A stretch of 8,568 nucleotides of DNA from Candidatus Gastranaerophilales bacterium (GTDB lineage: Bacteria; Cyanobacteriota; Vampirovibrionia; Gastranaerophilales; CAJFVJ01): contig JAQUTS010000073.1 of the NCBI GenBank assembly GCA_028694275.1, forward strand, positions 1 to 8,568. Reading direction: 5' to 3'. This document shows positions 1-6,563 of the stretch, piece after piece. Within the stretch, counting starts at the first letter, position 1, and every line of letters begins with the position of its first letter. Below the pieces are notes generated by a model. That model ran no database searches, was not told where the DNA came from, and worked only from the letters and a program-made list of their open reading frames with translations. The position numbers were made by a program, and so were the translations under genes.

Positions 1-489
1 AAATGCAGGAAGCATCGCCCCAAATATCATCAGTGTGCTTATTGTGCTTTTTGTTATTACTGTTGCTGCTTCCATTTTTTCTGAGTAGTTTTGTGAATAG
101 TCATCAATAACATCGAAAGATTTATAGAGCCTTACTTTTAGAGCTTCAGCATTTGCCATTTGTTCTTGTGAGATATTTGTTTGTTTTAGGGCTTCTTGCA
201 TTGCTTTTCTTTTTGTCAAAACATTTTTCTTGTATTTGCCGTAATCTCTCATCAGTTTGATAGATTCAGGGACTGATTTGATTACATCTAAGAAGCCGCT
301 TTTTTTGACTTTGCCTTTTGTATCAATAGTGGCGAGTTTTTGATCATCTACGTGAACAAAACTAGTTGGATTTTCTTCAAGTTCGCGTTTGGCTTTGTAT
401 CTTCCTGCTCTTGAGGCGTTTTTTTGGAGTTTTGTTGCAAGAGGTGTTGCAATCAAAAGACCCACAACCCCGCCAAATATTCCGGGTTT
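1..489 (-). repeat. Protein-level repeat unit, copy B of the membrane protein
   Basis: Encodes residues about 421-583. It aligns with copy A at an offset of 204-210 residues: ASRAGRYKAKREL matches ASKIARFQAREEL, LMRDYGKYKKN matches LMKDYGKYQRN, and YSEKMEAA matches YSENMETAA. The repeat is clear in protein and diverged in DNA, so it is an old duplication. The copy may continue past the left edge. Confidence 0.75.
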
Positions 490-1749
490 GAGTTTTGCCA
501 TTTGCCATAGGGCTTTGCCTATGTTTTTTAATAGGCTTGGTTTGGTTTTTTCTATAGCTTCAGGAGCTTGTTTTTCAATAACTTGCTCTATGGCTTTTTT
601 ACCGTCTTTTTTGCTGAATGTTTTGACGATAAATTCTGATATTTTACCAAAAGCTGCACCGCCTAACACAGCTGAGCCCAAAACCACCCCTGCTGCGGTT
701 TCCATATTTTCTGAGTATTCTTCTGCTGTGTTATTTATGTGAGTAATGGCTTTATTTAGGACTTTTTGTCTTTCGTAAGCTTTTTGAGGATTTTGTTCTT
801 GAATATCATAAAGGTGAACATTATCCATCATTTTGCTGTTTCTTTGGTATTTGCCGTAGTCTTTCATCAGACTAATGATATCTCTTATACTGCCTGATTT
901 TTTCTCTTTGGGGATTTCAATTTGCCCTGCAATTTGTTGGGCTTGAGCTTTTTGTTCATCGGTATATTCAACAAAATTCTTGGTGTCTTTGAGTTCTTCT
1001 CTGGCCTGGAATCTGGCTATTTTGGATGCTCTTACCTGCAAAATAGTGCCCGCTACTTGACCTACAGCACCGATGCCAAGTGCGACAAGGGCAGGGATTA
1101 TGATGAGTTTGTTTCCAAAGCCTTTTGTTTTTTTGGCGTTTTTTAAGACTTCATCATTTATCAGGTCTGAAAAATATTTTTTTGTTTCGGGTTTTAGTTT
1201 TTTGTAATTATTTTCATCAAGGATAACATTTATTCCCAAAGGAGGTCTTTTGGCCATAACGTAGCCTGTTTTGTAGCTGTGCACAAGCCTGTTGGTTCTC
1301 AGATCTTTGATTATTGCCTCTTTTTGCTCGAGGCTTATTTGAGGAATCTTGCCTTCTGTATAATAACCATTTTCATGTTTGAAATTAAGGTTGTCTATAT
1401 ATCGAGAAAGGCTTCTATCAGCATCTTGTATGGCTTTTCTTTTTTTATTGTTATCCATAAAAAGAGCCACAGCTGACCCTATAAAGCCTGCTTCTGCAGC
1501 CAGGCCTGTTGCCATATCAGAGGCCATTTCTACAGATTCTGACTTGTTTTCTGATTTGGCATCCATAAAGTCGATAGTTTCGATAGCTACGCGGCTGAAT
1601 TCTGCCGTGTCTTTTTTTTGTTCTTCAGGAATAGGATTTTGGGCGAAATATTTTTCACGCTTCACTTCTTCATCAGCTTTTTTTTGTTCCCACTGATGGA
1701 AGTTGTCCTGATTTTTGGCTATTTCAGAAAAAGTGTTAAAAAATCCCAT
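1..1749 (-). CDS. Large repeat-containing membrane protein of unknown function (partial, C-terminus outside window)
   Basis: The minus strand is open without a stop from an ATG at 1749 to the left edge (583 codons), so the C-terminus is missing. The start is supported by an AAGGA ribosome binding site (1756-1760), 6 nt away. The protein alternates charged helical stretches with hydrophobic segments at about residues 80-97, 213-237, 352-370, 423-441 and 563-583, so it is probably membrane-associated. It has no N-terminal signal peptide; residues 1-60 are polar and rich in K, E and Q. Residues about 213-368 and 421-583 are diverged copies of one unit: a hydrophobic helix, an A-S-[KR]-x-x-R-[FY]-x-A-[RK] motif, a KKSG...LM[KR]DYGKY motif, then YSE[NK]ME followed by another hydrophobic helix. 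Residues 66-97 resemble the end of that unit. I recognise no named family; scaffold, envelope or secretion-associated roles are all possible. The reading frame is certain, the function unknown. Confidence 0.85.
   Translation of the reverse strand, partial: MGFFNTFSEIAKNQDNFHQWEQKKADEEVKREKYFAQNPIPEEQKKDTAEFSRVAIETIDFMDAKSENKSESVEMASDMATGLAAEAGFIGSAVALFMDNNKKRKAIQDADRSLSRYIDNLNFKHENGYYTEGKIPQISLEQKEAIIKDLRTNRLVHSYKTGYVMAKRPPLGINVILDENNYKKLKPETKKYFSDLINDEVLKNAKKTKGFGNKLIIIPALVALGIGAVGQVAGTILQVRASKIARFQAREELKDTKNFVEYTDEQKAQAQQIAGQIEIPKEKKSGSIRDIISLMKDYGKYQRNSKMMDNVHLYDIQEQNPQKAYERQKVLNKAITHINNTAEEYSENMETAAGVVLGSAVLGGAAFGKISEFIVKTFSKKDGKKAIEQVIEKQAPEAIEKTKPSLLKNIGKALWQMAKLKPGIFGGVVGLLIATPLATKLQKNASRAGRYKAKRELEENPTSFVHVDDQKLATIDTKGKVKKSGFLDVIKSVPESIKLMRDYGKYKKNVLTKRKAMQEALKQTNISQEQMANAEALKVRLYKSFDVIDDYSQNYSEKMEAATVITKSTISTLMIFGAMLPAF
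646..1113 (-). repeat. Protein-level repeat unit, copy A of the membrane protein
   Basis: Encodes residues about 213-368: a hydrophobic helix, a basic ASKIARFQAREEL segment, the LMKDYGKYQRN motif and a YSENMETAA segment leading into a second hydrophobic helix. It is the partner of the copy encoded at 1-489. A spacer of about 50 residues rich in K, E and P (residues 370-420) separates the two copies. Confidence 0.75.
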
Positions 1750-1801
1750 TATTTATCCTTGTTTGTCCTTAGATATATAAAGAATTTTTTGCAAAATAAA
1801 T

Positions 1802-1828
1802 TGACCTGTTTTTTATTTTTTTAGGTCA
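1802..1828. terminator. Possible bidirectional terminator hairpin
   Basis: TGACCT (1802-1807) and AGGTCA (1823-1828) form a 6-bp stem around a T-rich 15-nt loop. On the plus strand six Ts follow; on the minus strand the tail is ATTTATTTT. It lies between the end of the minus-strand dehydratase-like gene and the start of the next minus-strand gene, so it could end the trpD operon transcript. The long loop makes it weaker than a classic intrinsic terminator. Confidence 0.4.
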
Positions 1829-1851
1829 TTTTTTAAGAAACTTAACATGTT

Positions 1852-1876
1852 AAAGCCATTATATGATAGGCTTTTT
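1852..1876. terminator. Hairpin with T-run just after the dehydratase-like gene
   Basis: AAAGCC (1852-1857) pairs with GGCTTT (1869-1874) around an 11-nt loop, with the T-run extending to 1876. The T-tract favours plus-strand termination, yet no plus-strand gene ends here. On the minus strand the hairpin begins about 10 nt after the stop codon at 1884, where it may act as a transcript end or a 3' stabilising stem. Confidence 0.4.
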
Positions 1877-1883
1877 GCTGTTT

Positions 1884-3014
1884 TTATTTAATACTTTTTA
1901 CTTGGGCTTTGCGTTTTTTTCTTCTCATTAAATCGCAAAATGCCTCAAGGCGCGTGATATAGCCTGCTTTGCCCGATTGTTCATCCATTATTAGGGCCAA
2001 AATAGGGATTTCGCAATTTTCTCTCATAGAAGGGAAAATATTTTGTGACATAATCTCAGGCATGCACGTAAAAGGACTTATGTGGATGATTCCGTCAATT
2101 CCTCTATGGTCGGCATAAGCCACGTCACTGACTGATTCTAGGGCATCGCCGCCTATGTCTCTTTTGAGATAAGGAGCTGCGAATTTGACCGCACGTTCAA
2201 GATGGGTTTCTCCTTTTTTGAAAATACCGGGTGTTATGGCATCTTTAATCCAACTGCCTATAGTAAGGCTTCGGCGGGTTTGTACACCAAGTTTACCGAG
2301 TTCTCTTTCGAGATTTTGGTTGGAAAAAGAATCAAGTACCAAGAAAATTTCTCCTGTTAAATCAACATGGAGTATTTCTCTAGTTGGGTCTACTTGGACT
2401 TTTGAAATCTCTCTGGAAATTTCTTTTTCAGCTTTTTTAAGATCGCCAAGAGTCATCGCTTCAGCTATCTTATCGAGTCCTTTGTTAAAAATCTTTTCAG
2501 CGGCGCCGTGTTTGACTTCTCTGGCTCTATAATAGGCCAGAACTTTTTCTAATCTGTCTAATACAAAAACTTTTTTGATTGTGATGATGAGAGCATCAAT
2601 AAGTTTGAATGGGTTTTTGATGCCTGATATTTCTGTCAAAAAATTGTACATAGCCTTGTATCCGCCATAGAGGTTTAGGTCTATGTATTTTGTTGTGTAT
2701 TTAAGATCGCTCAATGTATGATTGATAATGCGTCCGTATTCACCAAGACGGCAAATCCCCGGAGATGTAATCATTACAACCGCATCGGCACCGCCCTCGC
2801 AAGCTTCGATAAAGTTGCCCAAAACGAGTTTGTATGGAAGGCAAATTGACTCAGGGCTGTATTTTGCACCCAAAGAAAGAGTTTTTTTGCTTGTTTTGGG
2901 CGGAATGAAAGCTTCCAATCCGAGTTTTTTAAGAGCTGTGGACCAAACTACATAAACCGTTCCCATATGCGGGAATGCTACTTTTTTTATTTTATTTGTT
3001 TTATCTTTTGCCAT
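1884..3014 (-). CDS. 2-hydroxyacyl-CoA dehydratase / activase-related protein (HgdB/DUF2229-like)
   Basis: A 376-residue soluble protein resembling the subunit-like proteins linked to 2-hydroxyglutaryl-CoA dehydratase and its ATP-dependent activase (COG3580/COG3581 type). It has an N-terminal KVAFPHMG strand, SPESICLPYKLVLG (53-66), SPGICRLGEYG (84-94), SPFTCMPE (313-320) and the signature MDEQSGKAGYITRLEAF (343-359). C58, C88 and C317 sit where this family places iron-sulfur cluster ligands; that role is inferred. Such proteins usually accompany a BadF/BcrA-type ATPase activase and a second subunit; neither is in the window. The start at 3014 lies inside the 3' end of trpD (28-nt overlap) with an AGAAGA ribosome binding site (3021-3026), suggesting co-transcription and translational coupling. 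No GTG or TTG alternative start occurs before the first beta strand. Family assignment is good; the actual reaction is unknown. Confidence 0.8.
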   Translation of the reverse strand: MAKDKTNKIKKVAFPHMGTVYVVWSTALKKLGLEAFIPPKTSKKTLSLGAKYSPESICLPYKLVLGNFIEACEGGADAVVMITSPGICRLGEYGRIINHTLSDLKYTTKYIDLNLYGGYKAMYNFLTEISGIKNPFKLIDALIITIKKVFVLDRLEKVLAYYRAREVKHGAAEKIFNKGLDKIAEAMTLGDLKKAEKEISREISKVQVDPTREILHVDLTGEIFLVLDSFSNQNLERELGKLGVQTRRSLTIGSWIKDAITPGIFKKGETHLERAVKFAAPYLKRDIGGDALESVSDVAYADHRGIDGIIHISPFTCMPEIMSQNIFPSMRENCEIPILALIMDEQSGKAGYITRLEAFCDLMRRKKRKAQVKSIK

Positions 3015-4015
3015 GTTAATTCTTCTAATTTGTTAAAAGCTTTTTCTGTTTCAATAAGATTATACGAAAGACTGAGCCCGTCTTCAAGTTTTTCGCACTT
3101 TTCCGATGCCCAAAACAGTGCAGCTGCATTGATTGCTACAGTATCTTTTTTGGGGCCTTGAATTTCATTTTTGAAAATCCCTTTGATGATTCGAGCATTT
3201 TCTGAGACGTCATTGCCTTTTAGTGATTCTAAAGAGGCTTTTTTTATTCCAAAATCCTCAGGTTCTGCGATAAAGCTGTCAATGATTCCATTTTGCAATC
3301 TGAATATTTTTGTTTTGCCGCAAACGCTTATTTCATCTATCAAAGGGTCAATTCCTGTAAAAATCATAGCTCTTTTGCTGCCTGTGTTTTTTAGGACCTG
3401 TATCATTTTTTCTGCCATAGCATCAGATGATGCCCCAAAGGCTTGCCCTGTCGGGAATGCAGGATTAATCAAAGGCCCTGTGAAGTTGAAAAGAGTTCTC
3501 ATTCCGAGTTCTTTTCTTATCGGGTTGATTTTGCCCACCGCAGTGTTAAAAAACGGCGAGTGCAAAAATGTAATATTGAAATTTTCTACCTGCTCTTTTG
3601 CTTCTGATGGGGTTTTAGCAAGTTTGATACCAAGCTCTTCTAAGACATTTGAGCTTCCGCATTTGCTTGAAATAGCACAATTGGCGTGCTTGGCGACGAT
3701 TGTGCTTTCATCGGCTGCACATACAATGGCGGCGGCTGTTGAAATATTGAAACTACCCGAATTATCAGAACCAGTGCCGCAAGAGCAGACGATATTTTTG
3801 TCCCCAAAATCCACTCTGTGAGCAAAATCACGGAGCTTTATCACAATCCCTGTCATCTCATCTACGGTTGGGGTTTTAGCTGTTATTCCAATAATGAACG
3901 CACCAAGCTGAGCCGGTGTGATTGAGTCAAAAGCTACAGCTTCTACAAAATCCGATGTTTCTTCTGCGGTTAAGTTTTGCCCCAAAGACAGTTTTTTCAA
4001 AATGTTTTTAATCAT
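2987..4015 (-). CDS. trpD: Anthranilate phosphoribosyltransferase
   Basis: This 342-residue protein has full family length. TrpD transfers phosphoribose from PRPP to anthranilate, the second committed step of tryptophan synthesis, in the cytoplasm. Visible motifs are the PRPP loop CGTGSDNSGSFNIST (79-93), KHANCAISSKCGSSNVLEELG (109-129), RKELGMRTLFN (167-177) with the anthranilate-site arginine equivalent, GPLINP (180-185), and the metal-binding pair D227-E228 in LIDEISVCGKT. The usual KHGNR motif reads KHANC here, with Gly to Ala and Arg to Cys, which is unusual. The N-terminal helix MIKNILKKLSLGQNLT fits family starts, though no strong ribosome binding site precedes 4015. No other trp gene is nearby; the only partner is the overlapping dehydratase-like gene downstream. 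A related phosphoribosyltransferase with altered substrate is a minor alternative. Confidence 0.88.
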   Translation of the reverse strand: MIKNILKKLSLGQNLTAEETSDFVEAVAFDSITPAQLGAFIIGITAKTPTVDEMTGIVIKLRDFAHRVDFGDKNIVCSCGTGSDNSGSFNISTAAAIVCAADESTIVAKHANCAISSKCGSSNVLEELGIKLAKTPSEAKEQVENFNITFLHSPFFNTAVGKINPIRKELGMRTLFNFTGPLINPAFPTGQAFGASSDAMAEKMIQVLKNTGSKRAMIFTGIDPLIDEISVCGKTKIFRLQNGIIDSFIAEPEDFGIKKASLESLKGNDVSENARIIKGIFKNEIQGPKKDTVAINAAALFWASEKCEKLEDGLSLSYNLIETEKAFNKLEELTWQKIKQIK

Positions 4016-4079
4016 AATAATAATATTACACCAAAATACATTGATCTGACATAATCGGCAGATGAATGAAACTTTACAA

Positions 4080-4109
4080 TTACAAAATAAATTGCATATG
4101 TATTAAAAT
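4080..4109 (+). promoter_or_regulatory. Candidate promoter for the cytidylyltransferase gene
   Basis: TTACAA (4080-4085) and TAAAAT (4104-4109) are separated by 18 nt and would start transcription near 4116, about 20 nt before the ATG at 4138. AT-rich surroundings make chance matches likely. It sits in the 122-nt gap between the divergent trpD and cytidylyltransferase genes. Confidence 0.4.
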
Positions 4110-4137
4110 GTATTTACGTATAAAAATAGGATAGATT

Positions 4138-4848
4138 ATGAATATAGTAGGAGTTATTCTTGCCCGCGGCGGCTCAAAGAGGGTTCCGAGAAAGAACCTG
4201 AAACCTCTTTGCGGCAAACCTCTTATTGCGCACACAATTGAGACAGCGCACAAATCCAAATACATTAACAAAGTTGTTTTATCTACGGAAGATTTTGAGA
4301 TAAAACAAGTAGCAAGAGCTTTTGGGGCGGATGTTATCGACAGGCCTTATGAGCTTGCACAAGATGAAACCAAATCCGCACCTTGCGTTGTTCATGCAGT
4401 GGATGAGCTCAAGGCTCAAGGATATGATCCTGATATTATTATTCTTTTGCAGCCTACAACGCCCACAAAGACTGCACAAATGATAGATAACGTGGTTGAA
4501 AAACTTATTACATCTGATTTTGATTCTGTTTTTACAGGGCACAAAGTCTCATACACAATGGCCTTGTGGAAAAAATGCCACAATGGTAAGACAATAGGGC
4601 TTTATGACTATCATTTGCGTCCAAGATGGCAAGATGTTCACCTTAATGAAGAAATCTGGGGCGAAAACGGGGCCATTTATGCCATTAAAGCTGATGCTTT
4701 TCACAAATTCAAAGATTTTATCGGTGAAAATCCGTATATTTTAGAGACACCTTACATTATTGATATCGACACAGAAGAAGATTTCAAAAAGGCCGAAGAA
4801 GTTATGATGGGCGAAATTCATTCTGTGGAGATTGATGTAGAGATTTAG
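4138..4848 (+). CDS. neuA: CMP-sialic acid-type cytidylyltransferase (NeuA/PseF/LegF family)
   Basis: A 236-residue cytoplasmic enzyme of the acylneuraminate cytidylyltransferase family, which joins CMP from CTP to a nonulosonic acid (sialic, legionaminic or pseudaminic acid) or a related sugar acid, for surface glycan or flagellin glycosylation. Motifs seen: the nucleotide-binding ARGGSKRVPRKN (9-20), LSTEDFEI (48-55), LQPTTPT (104-110), RPRWQDV (161-167), ENGAIYAI (176-183) and DIDTEEDF (209-216), whose aspartates 209 and 211 are expected to bind Mg2+. Length matches the family. An AGGAT ribosome binding site (4128-4132) lies 5 nt before the ATG. No NeuB-, NeuC- or glycosyltransferase-like gene is adjacent, so the substrate cannot be decided from context. 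The family call is secure; the symbol is provisional. Confidence 0.87.
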   Translation: MNIVGVILARGGSKRVPRKNLKPLCGKPLIAHTIETAHKSKYINKVVLSTEDFEIKQVARAFGADVIDRPYELAQDETKSAPCVVHAVDELKAQGYDPDIIILLQPTTPTKTAQMIDNVVEKLITSDFDSVFTGHKVSYTMALWKKCHNGKTIGLYDYHLRPRWQDVHLNEEIWGENGAIYAIKADAFHKFKDFIGENPYILETPYIIDIDTEEDFKKAEEVMMGEIHSVEIDVEI

Positions 4849-4865
4849 TTGTTAATATTCTTGAA

Positions 4866-4897
4866 GGTAATATATTAATATTATTTCCATGTTTTTT
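4866..4897 (+). terminator. Weak terminator-like hairpin after the cytidylyltransferase gene
   Basis: GGTAATA (4866-4872) can pair with TATTTCC (4882-4888) with one T-T mismatch, and six Ts (4892-4897) follow. It starts 18 nt after the stop at 4848. The stem is AT-rich and weak, and its right arm overlaps the candidate -35 box of the next gene. Confidence 0.3.
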
Positions 4898-4913
4898 AAA
4901 AATAACTTATACT
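4884..4913 (+). promoter_or_regulatory. Candidate promoter for the HNH gene
   Basis: TTTCCA (4884-4889) and TATACT (4908-4913) are 18 nt apart, predicting a start near 4920 and a leader of about 27 nt containing a strong AGGAG ribosome binding site (4934-4938). This supports independent transcription of the HNH gene rather than read-through from the cytidylyltransferase gene. Confidence 0.5.
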
Positions 4914-4946
4914 AGGCCTTAGTTACTAGTTCTAGGAGAGTTAATC

Positions 4947-5342
4947 ATGGCAGAATGGTCGGATCAGGATATTGAATATATCTGGTCCTCAAACCCAAAT
5001 CAGGAATATAGAGACAAAAACGGGCTTAGATATAAAAAAGATGTGGCAGATGCTTGGATATCATACGGTGATTATGGTAACAGAAACAGCACTTACGGGT
5101 GGGAAGTTGATCATATCAAACCTGTAGTTGAAGGCGGAACTAATGTTATTTCAAATTTGCAGCCATTGCATTGGGAAAATAATCTTTATAAGGGGGACGA
5201 TTACCCCGTGTTTGAGACTAAAAAAACTTCAATCAACAATACCAATATCGACAGAGTTCAATGCTGGGAAGTTTCTCAAGGCAAGATTCTTTATGCTTCA
5301 GCCCTTTCTCAGGCAGTAATGCAGAGTAAAAGAAAAACTTAA
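4947..5342 (+). CDS. Small stand-alone HNH endonuclease-like protein
   Basis: A 131-residue protein with one HNH nuclease core and no signal peptide or membrane helix. The core runs from GWEVDHIKPVVEGG (51-64) to ISNLQPLHWENNLYKGD (68-84). D55-H56 would hold the metal and general base, with N70 and the H75/N78-N79 segment completing the beta-beta-alpha-metal fold. It has one cysteine, C106, so the zinc-binding CxxC pairs of some HNH proteins are absent. The N-terminal part has the W-x7-W pattern and a KKDVADAWI stretch that I recall from other small bacterial HNH proteins. The C-terminal 45 residues are unassigned. AGGAG lies 8 nt before the ATG. No methyltransferase, phage or toxin-immunity gene is adjacent, so whether it acts in repair, competence, defence or as a domesticated nuclease is open. 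Confidence 0.8.
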   Translation: MAEWSDQDIEYIWSSNPNQEYRDKNGLRYKKDVADAWISYGDYGNRNSTYGWEVDHIKPVVEGGTNVISNLQPLHWENNLYKGDDYPVFETKKTSINNTNIDRVQCWEVSQGKILYASALSQAVMQSKRKT

Positions 5343-5350
5343 AAGTTTTT
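5333..5350. terminator. Bidirectional AT-rich palindrome between converging genes
   Basis: AAAAACTT (5333-5340) and AAGTTTTT (5343-5350) form an inverted repeat with a 2-nt centre and A/T tracts on both sides. It overlaps the TAA of the HNH gene (5340-5342) and part of the ychF stop (5349-5351), a layout expected of a shared terminator. The stem has only one G-C pair, so its strength is doubtful. Confidence 0.4.
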
Positions 5351-6443
5351 AGTTATTGAATCTGAATGTCATTATATCGCCGTCTTGAACGACATATTCT
5401 TTGCCTTCAAGTCTTGCTTTGCCTGCCTCTTTGGCTTTGGTATGAGAGCCGCATTTGATGAAATCATCGTAGCTGATTACTTCTGCTTTGATGAATCCTT
5501 TCTCAAAATCTGTATGGATTACACCCGCTGCTGCAGGTGCTTTGTCCCCTGTGTGGATAGTCCATGCGCGGACTTCTTTTTCTCCGGCTGTAATGTATGT
5601 GCGAAGACCGAGCAAGTCATAGACTTCTTTAATCATTCGTTCAACGCCTGAGCTTTCAACGCCAAGATCAGACAGATATTCTTTTTTCTCTTCGGCAGAA
5701 AGTTCGATGAGTTCTGACTCTATTTGGGCACTGATTATAACAACGCCTGCGCCGTGTTTTTTGGCGTATTCTTGGACTCTTGTGACATAATCATTGCCTG
5801 TTGCAAGGTCATTTTCTGATACGTTTGCGGCATAGATTACTGGTTTGGAGCAAAGAAGATGCAATCCTTTTACAACAGGGATTTCTTCTTCCGTAAAATT
5901 ACTCATTGAGAAAAAAGTACCTGCTTCGAGCAGATTTTGGATTTTATCAAGTACAGTATCTTCAAGCAAAGCTTCTTTTTCTTTGGCCTTGACTTGTTTT
6001 AGGATTCTGGCCTTTCTTTTTTCAATACTTGTAAGATCAGCCAAAGCTAGTTCTGTATTGATGACCTCTATGTCATCAAGCGGGTCGATTTTGCCTGCTA
6101 CGTGGATTGTGTTTTCATCATCGAAACATCTTACCACCTGTATGATGGCATCGACTTCGCGAATATTATGGAGGAATTGATTTCCAAGTCCTTCGCCTTT
6201 GCTTGCGCCTTTGACAAGCCCTGCTATGTCAACAAATTCAATAGCTGTAGGGATAACTGTTTGTGTTTTTACAAGGTCTTGAAGTTTGTACAGACGCTCA
6301 TCAGGAACAGTCACAACGCCCACATTTGGCTCAATTGTGCAAAACGGATAGTTGGCAGATTCTGCTTTTGCCGTTGATGTTATGGCGTTGAAAAGAGTCG
6401 ATTTTCCGACGTTTGGTAATCCTACAATTCCTGCTTGAAGCAT
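5349..6443 (-). CDS. ychF: Redox-regulated ribosome-binding ATPase YchF (OLA1 family)
   Basis: A 364-residue protein of typical family length. YchF is a universally conserved P-loop NTPase that prefers ATP, binds ribosomes and has been linked to translation and oxidative stress responses. Motifs: Walker A GLPNVGKST (8-16), NYPFCTIEPN (31-40) including C35, the cysteine position tied to redox control in E. coli, DIAGLVKGASKGEGLGNQF (72-90), and NVSEND (207-212), the non-canonical replacement of NKxD that underlies ATP preference. A coiled-coil region spans about 130-175 and the TGS domain about 279-362, ending in MTFRFNN. The start at 6443 is set by a strong AGGGAGA ribosome binding site (6449-6455), 5 nt away. 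It converges on the HNH gene with a gap of 6 nt and lies downstream of the Cys-rich gene on the same strand, probably separated by a terminator. Confidence 0.97.
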   Translation of the reverse strand: MLQAGIVGLPNVGKSTLFNAITSTAKAESANYPFCTIEPNVGVVTVPDERLYKLQDLVKTQTVIPTAIEFVDIAGLVKGASKGEGLGNQFLHNIREVDAIIQVVRCFDDENTIHVAGKIDPLDDIEVINTELALADLTSIEKRKARILKQVKAKEKEALLEDTVLDKIQNLLEAGTFFSMSNFTEEEIPVVKGLHLLCSKPVIYAANVSENDLATGNDYVTRVQEYAKKHGAGVVIISAQIESELIELSAEEKKEYLSDLGVESSGVERMIKEVYDLLGLRTYITAGEKEVRAWTIHTGDKAPAAAGVIHTDFEKGFIKAEVISYDDFIKCGSHTKAKEAGKARLEGKEYVVQDGDIMTFRFNN

Positions 6444-6502
6444 TTAGCTCTCCCTTTTTTTCTATTCTTTGATTATTTTACCATCAAAAAAATTTCAAGA
6501 TA

Positions 6503-6530
6503 GAAAAACAGATACAGAGCCATTCGTATC
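6503..6530 (-). terminator. Intrinsic terminator of the Cys-rich gene
   Basis: Read on the minus strand, GATAC (6526-6530) pairs with GTATC (6511-6515), with a possible extra G-U pair and a loop of 8-10 nt; TGTTTTTC (6503-6510) follows. It lies about 34 nt past the stop codon of the Cys-rich gene and before the ychF leader, so it should separate the two. Confidence 0.5.
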
Positions 6531-6563
6531 CTTGTGAAAATAGAGAATTATAATTGCTTAAAT

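Noticed and set aside
389..1824. Several plus-strand open frames (e.g. 389-742, 922-1146, 1379-1696)
   Set aside because: They lie opposite the continuous minus-strand gene, lack ribosome binding sites and give low-complexity F/S/C-rich proteins typical of antisense frames.
3171..3821. 216-codon plus-strand frame opposite trpD
   Set aside because: It is an antisense shadow of a clearly conserved trpD and has no recognisable motif or ribosome binding site.
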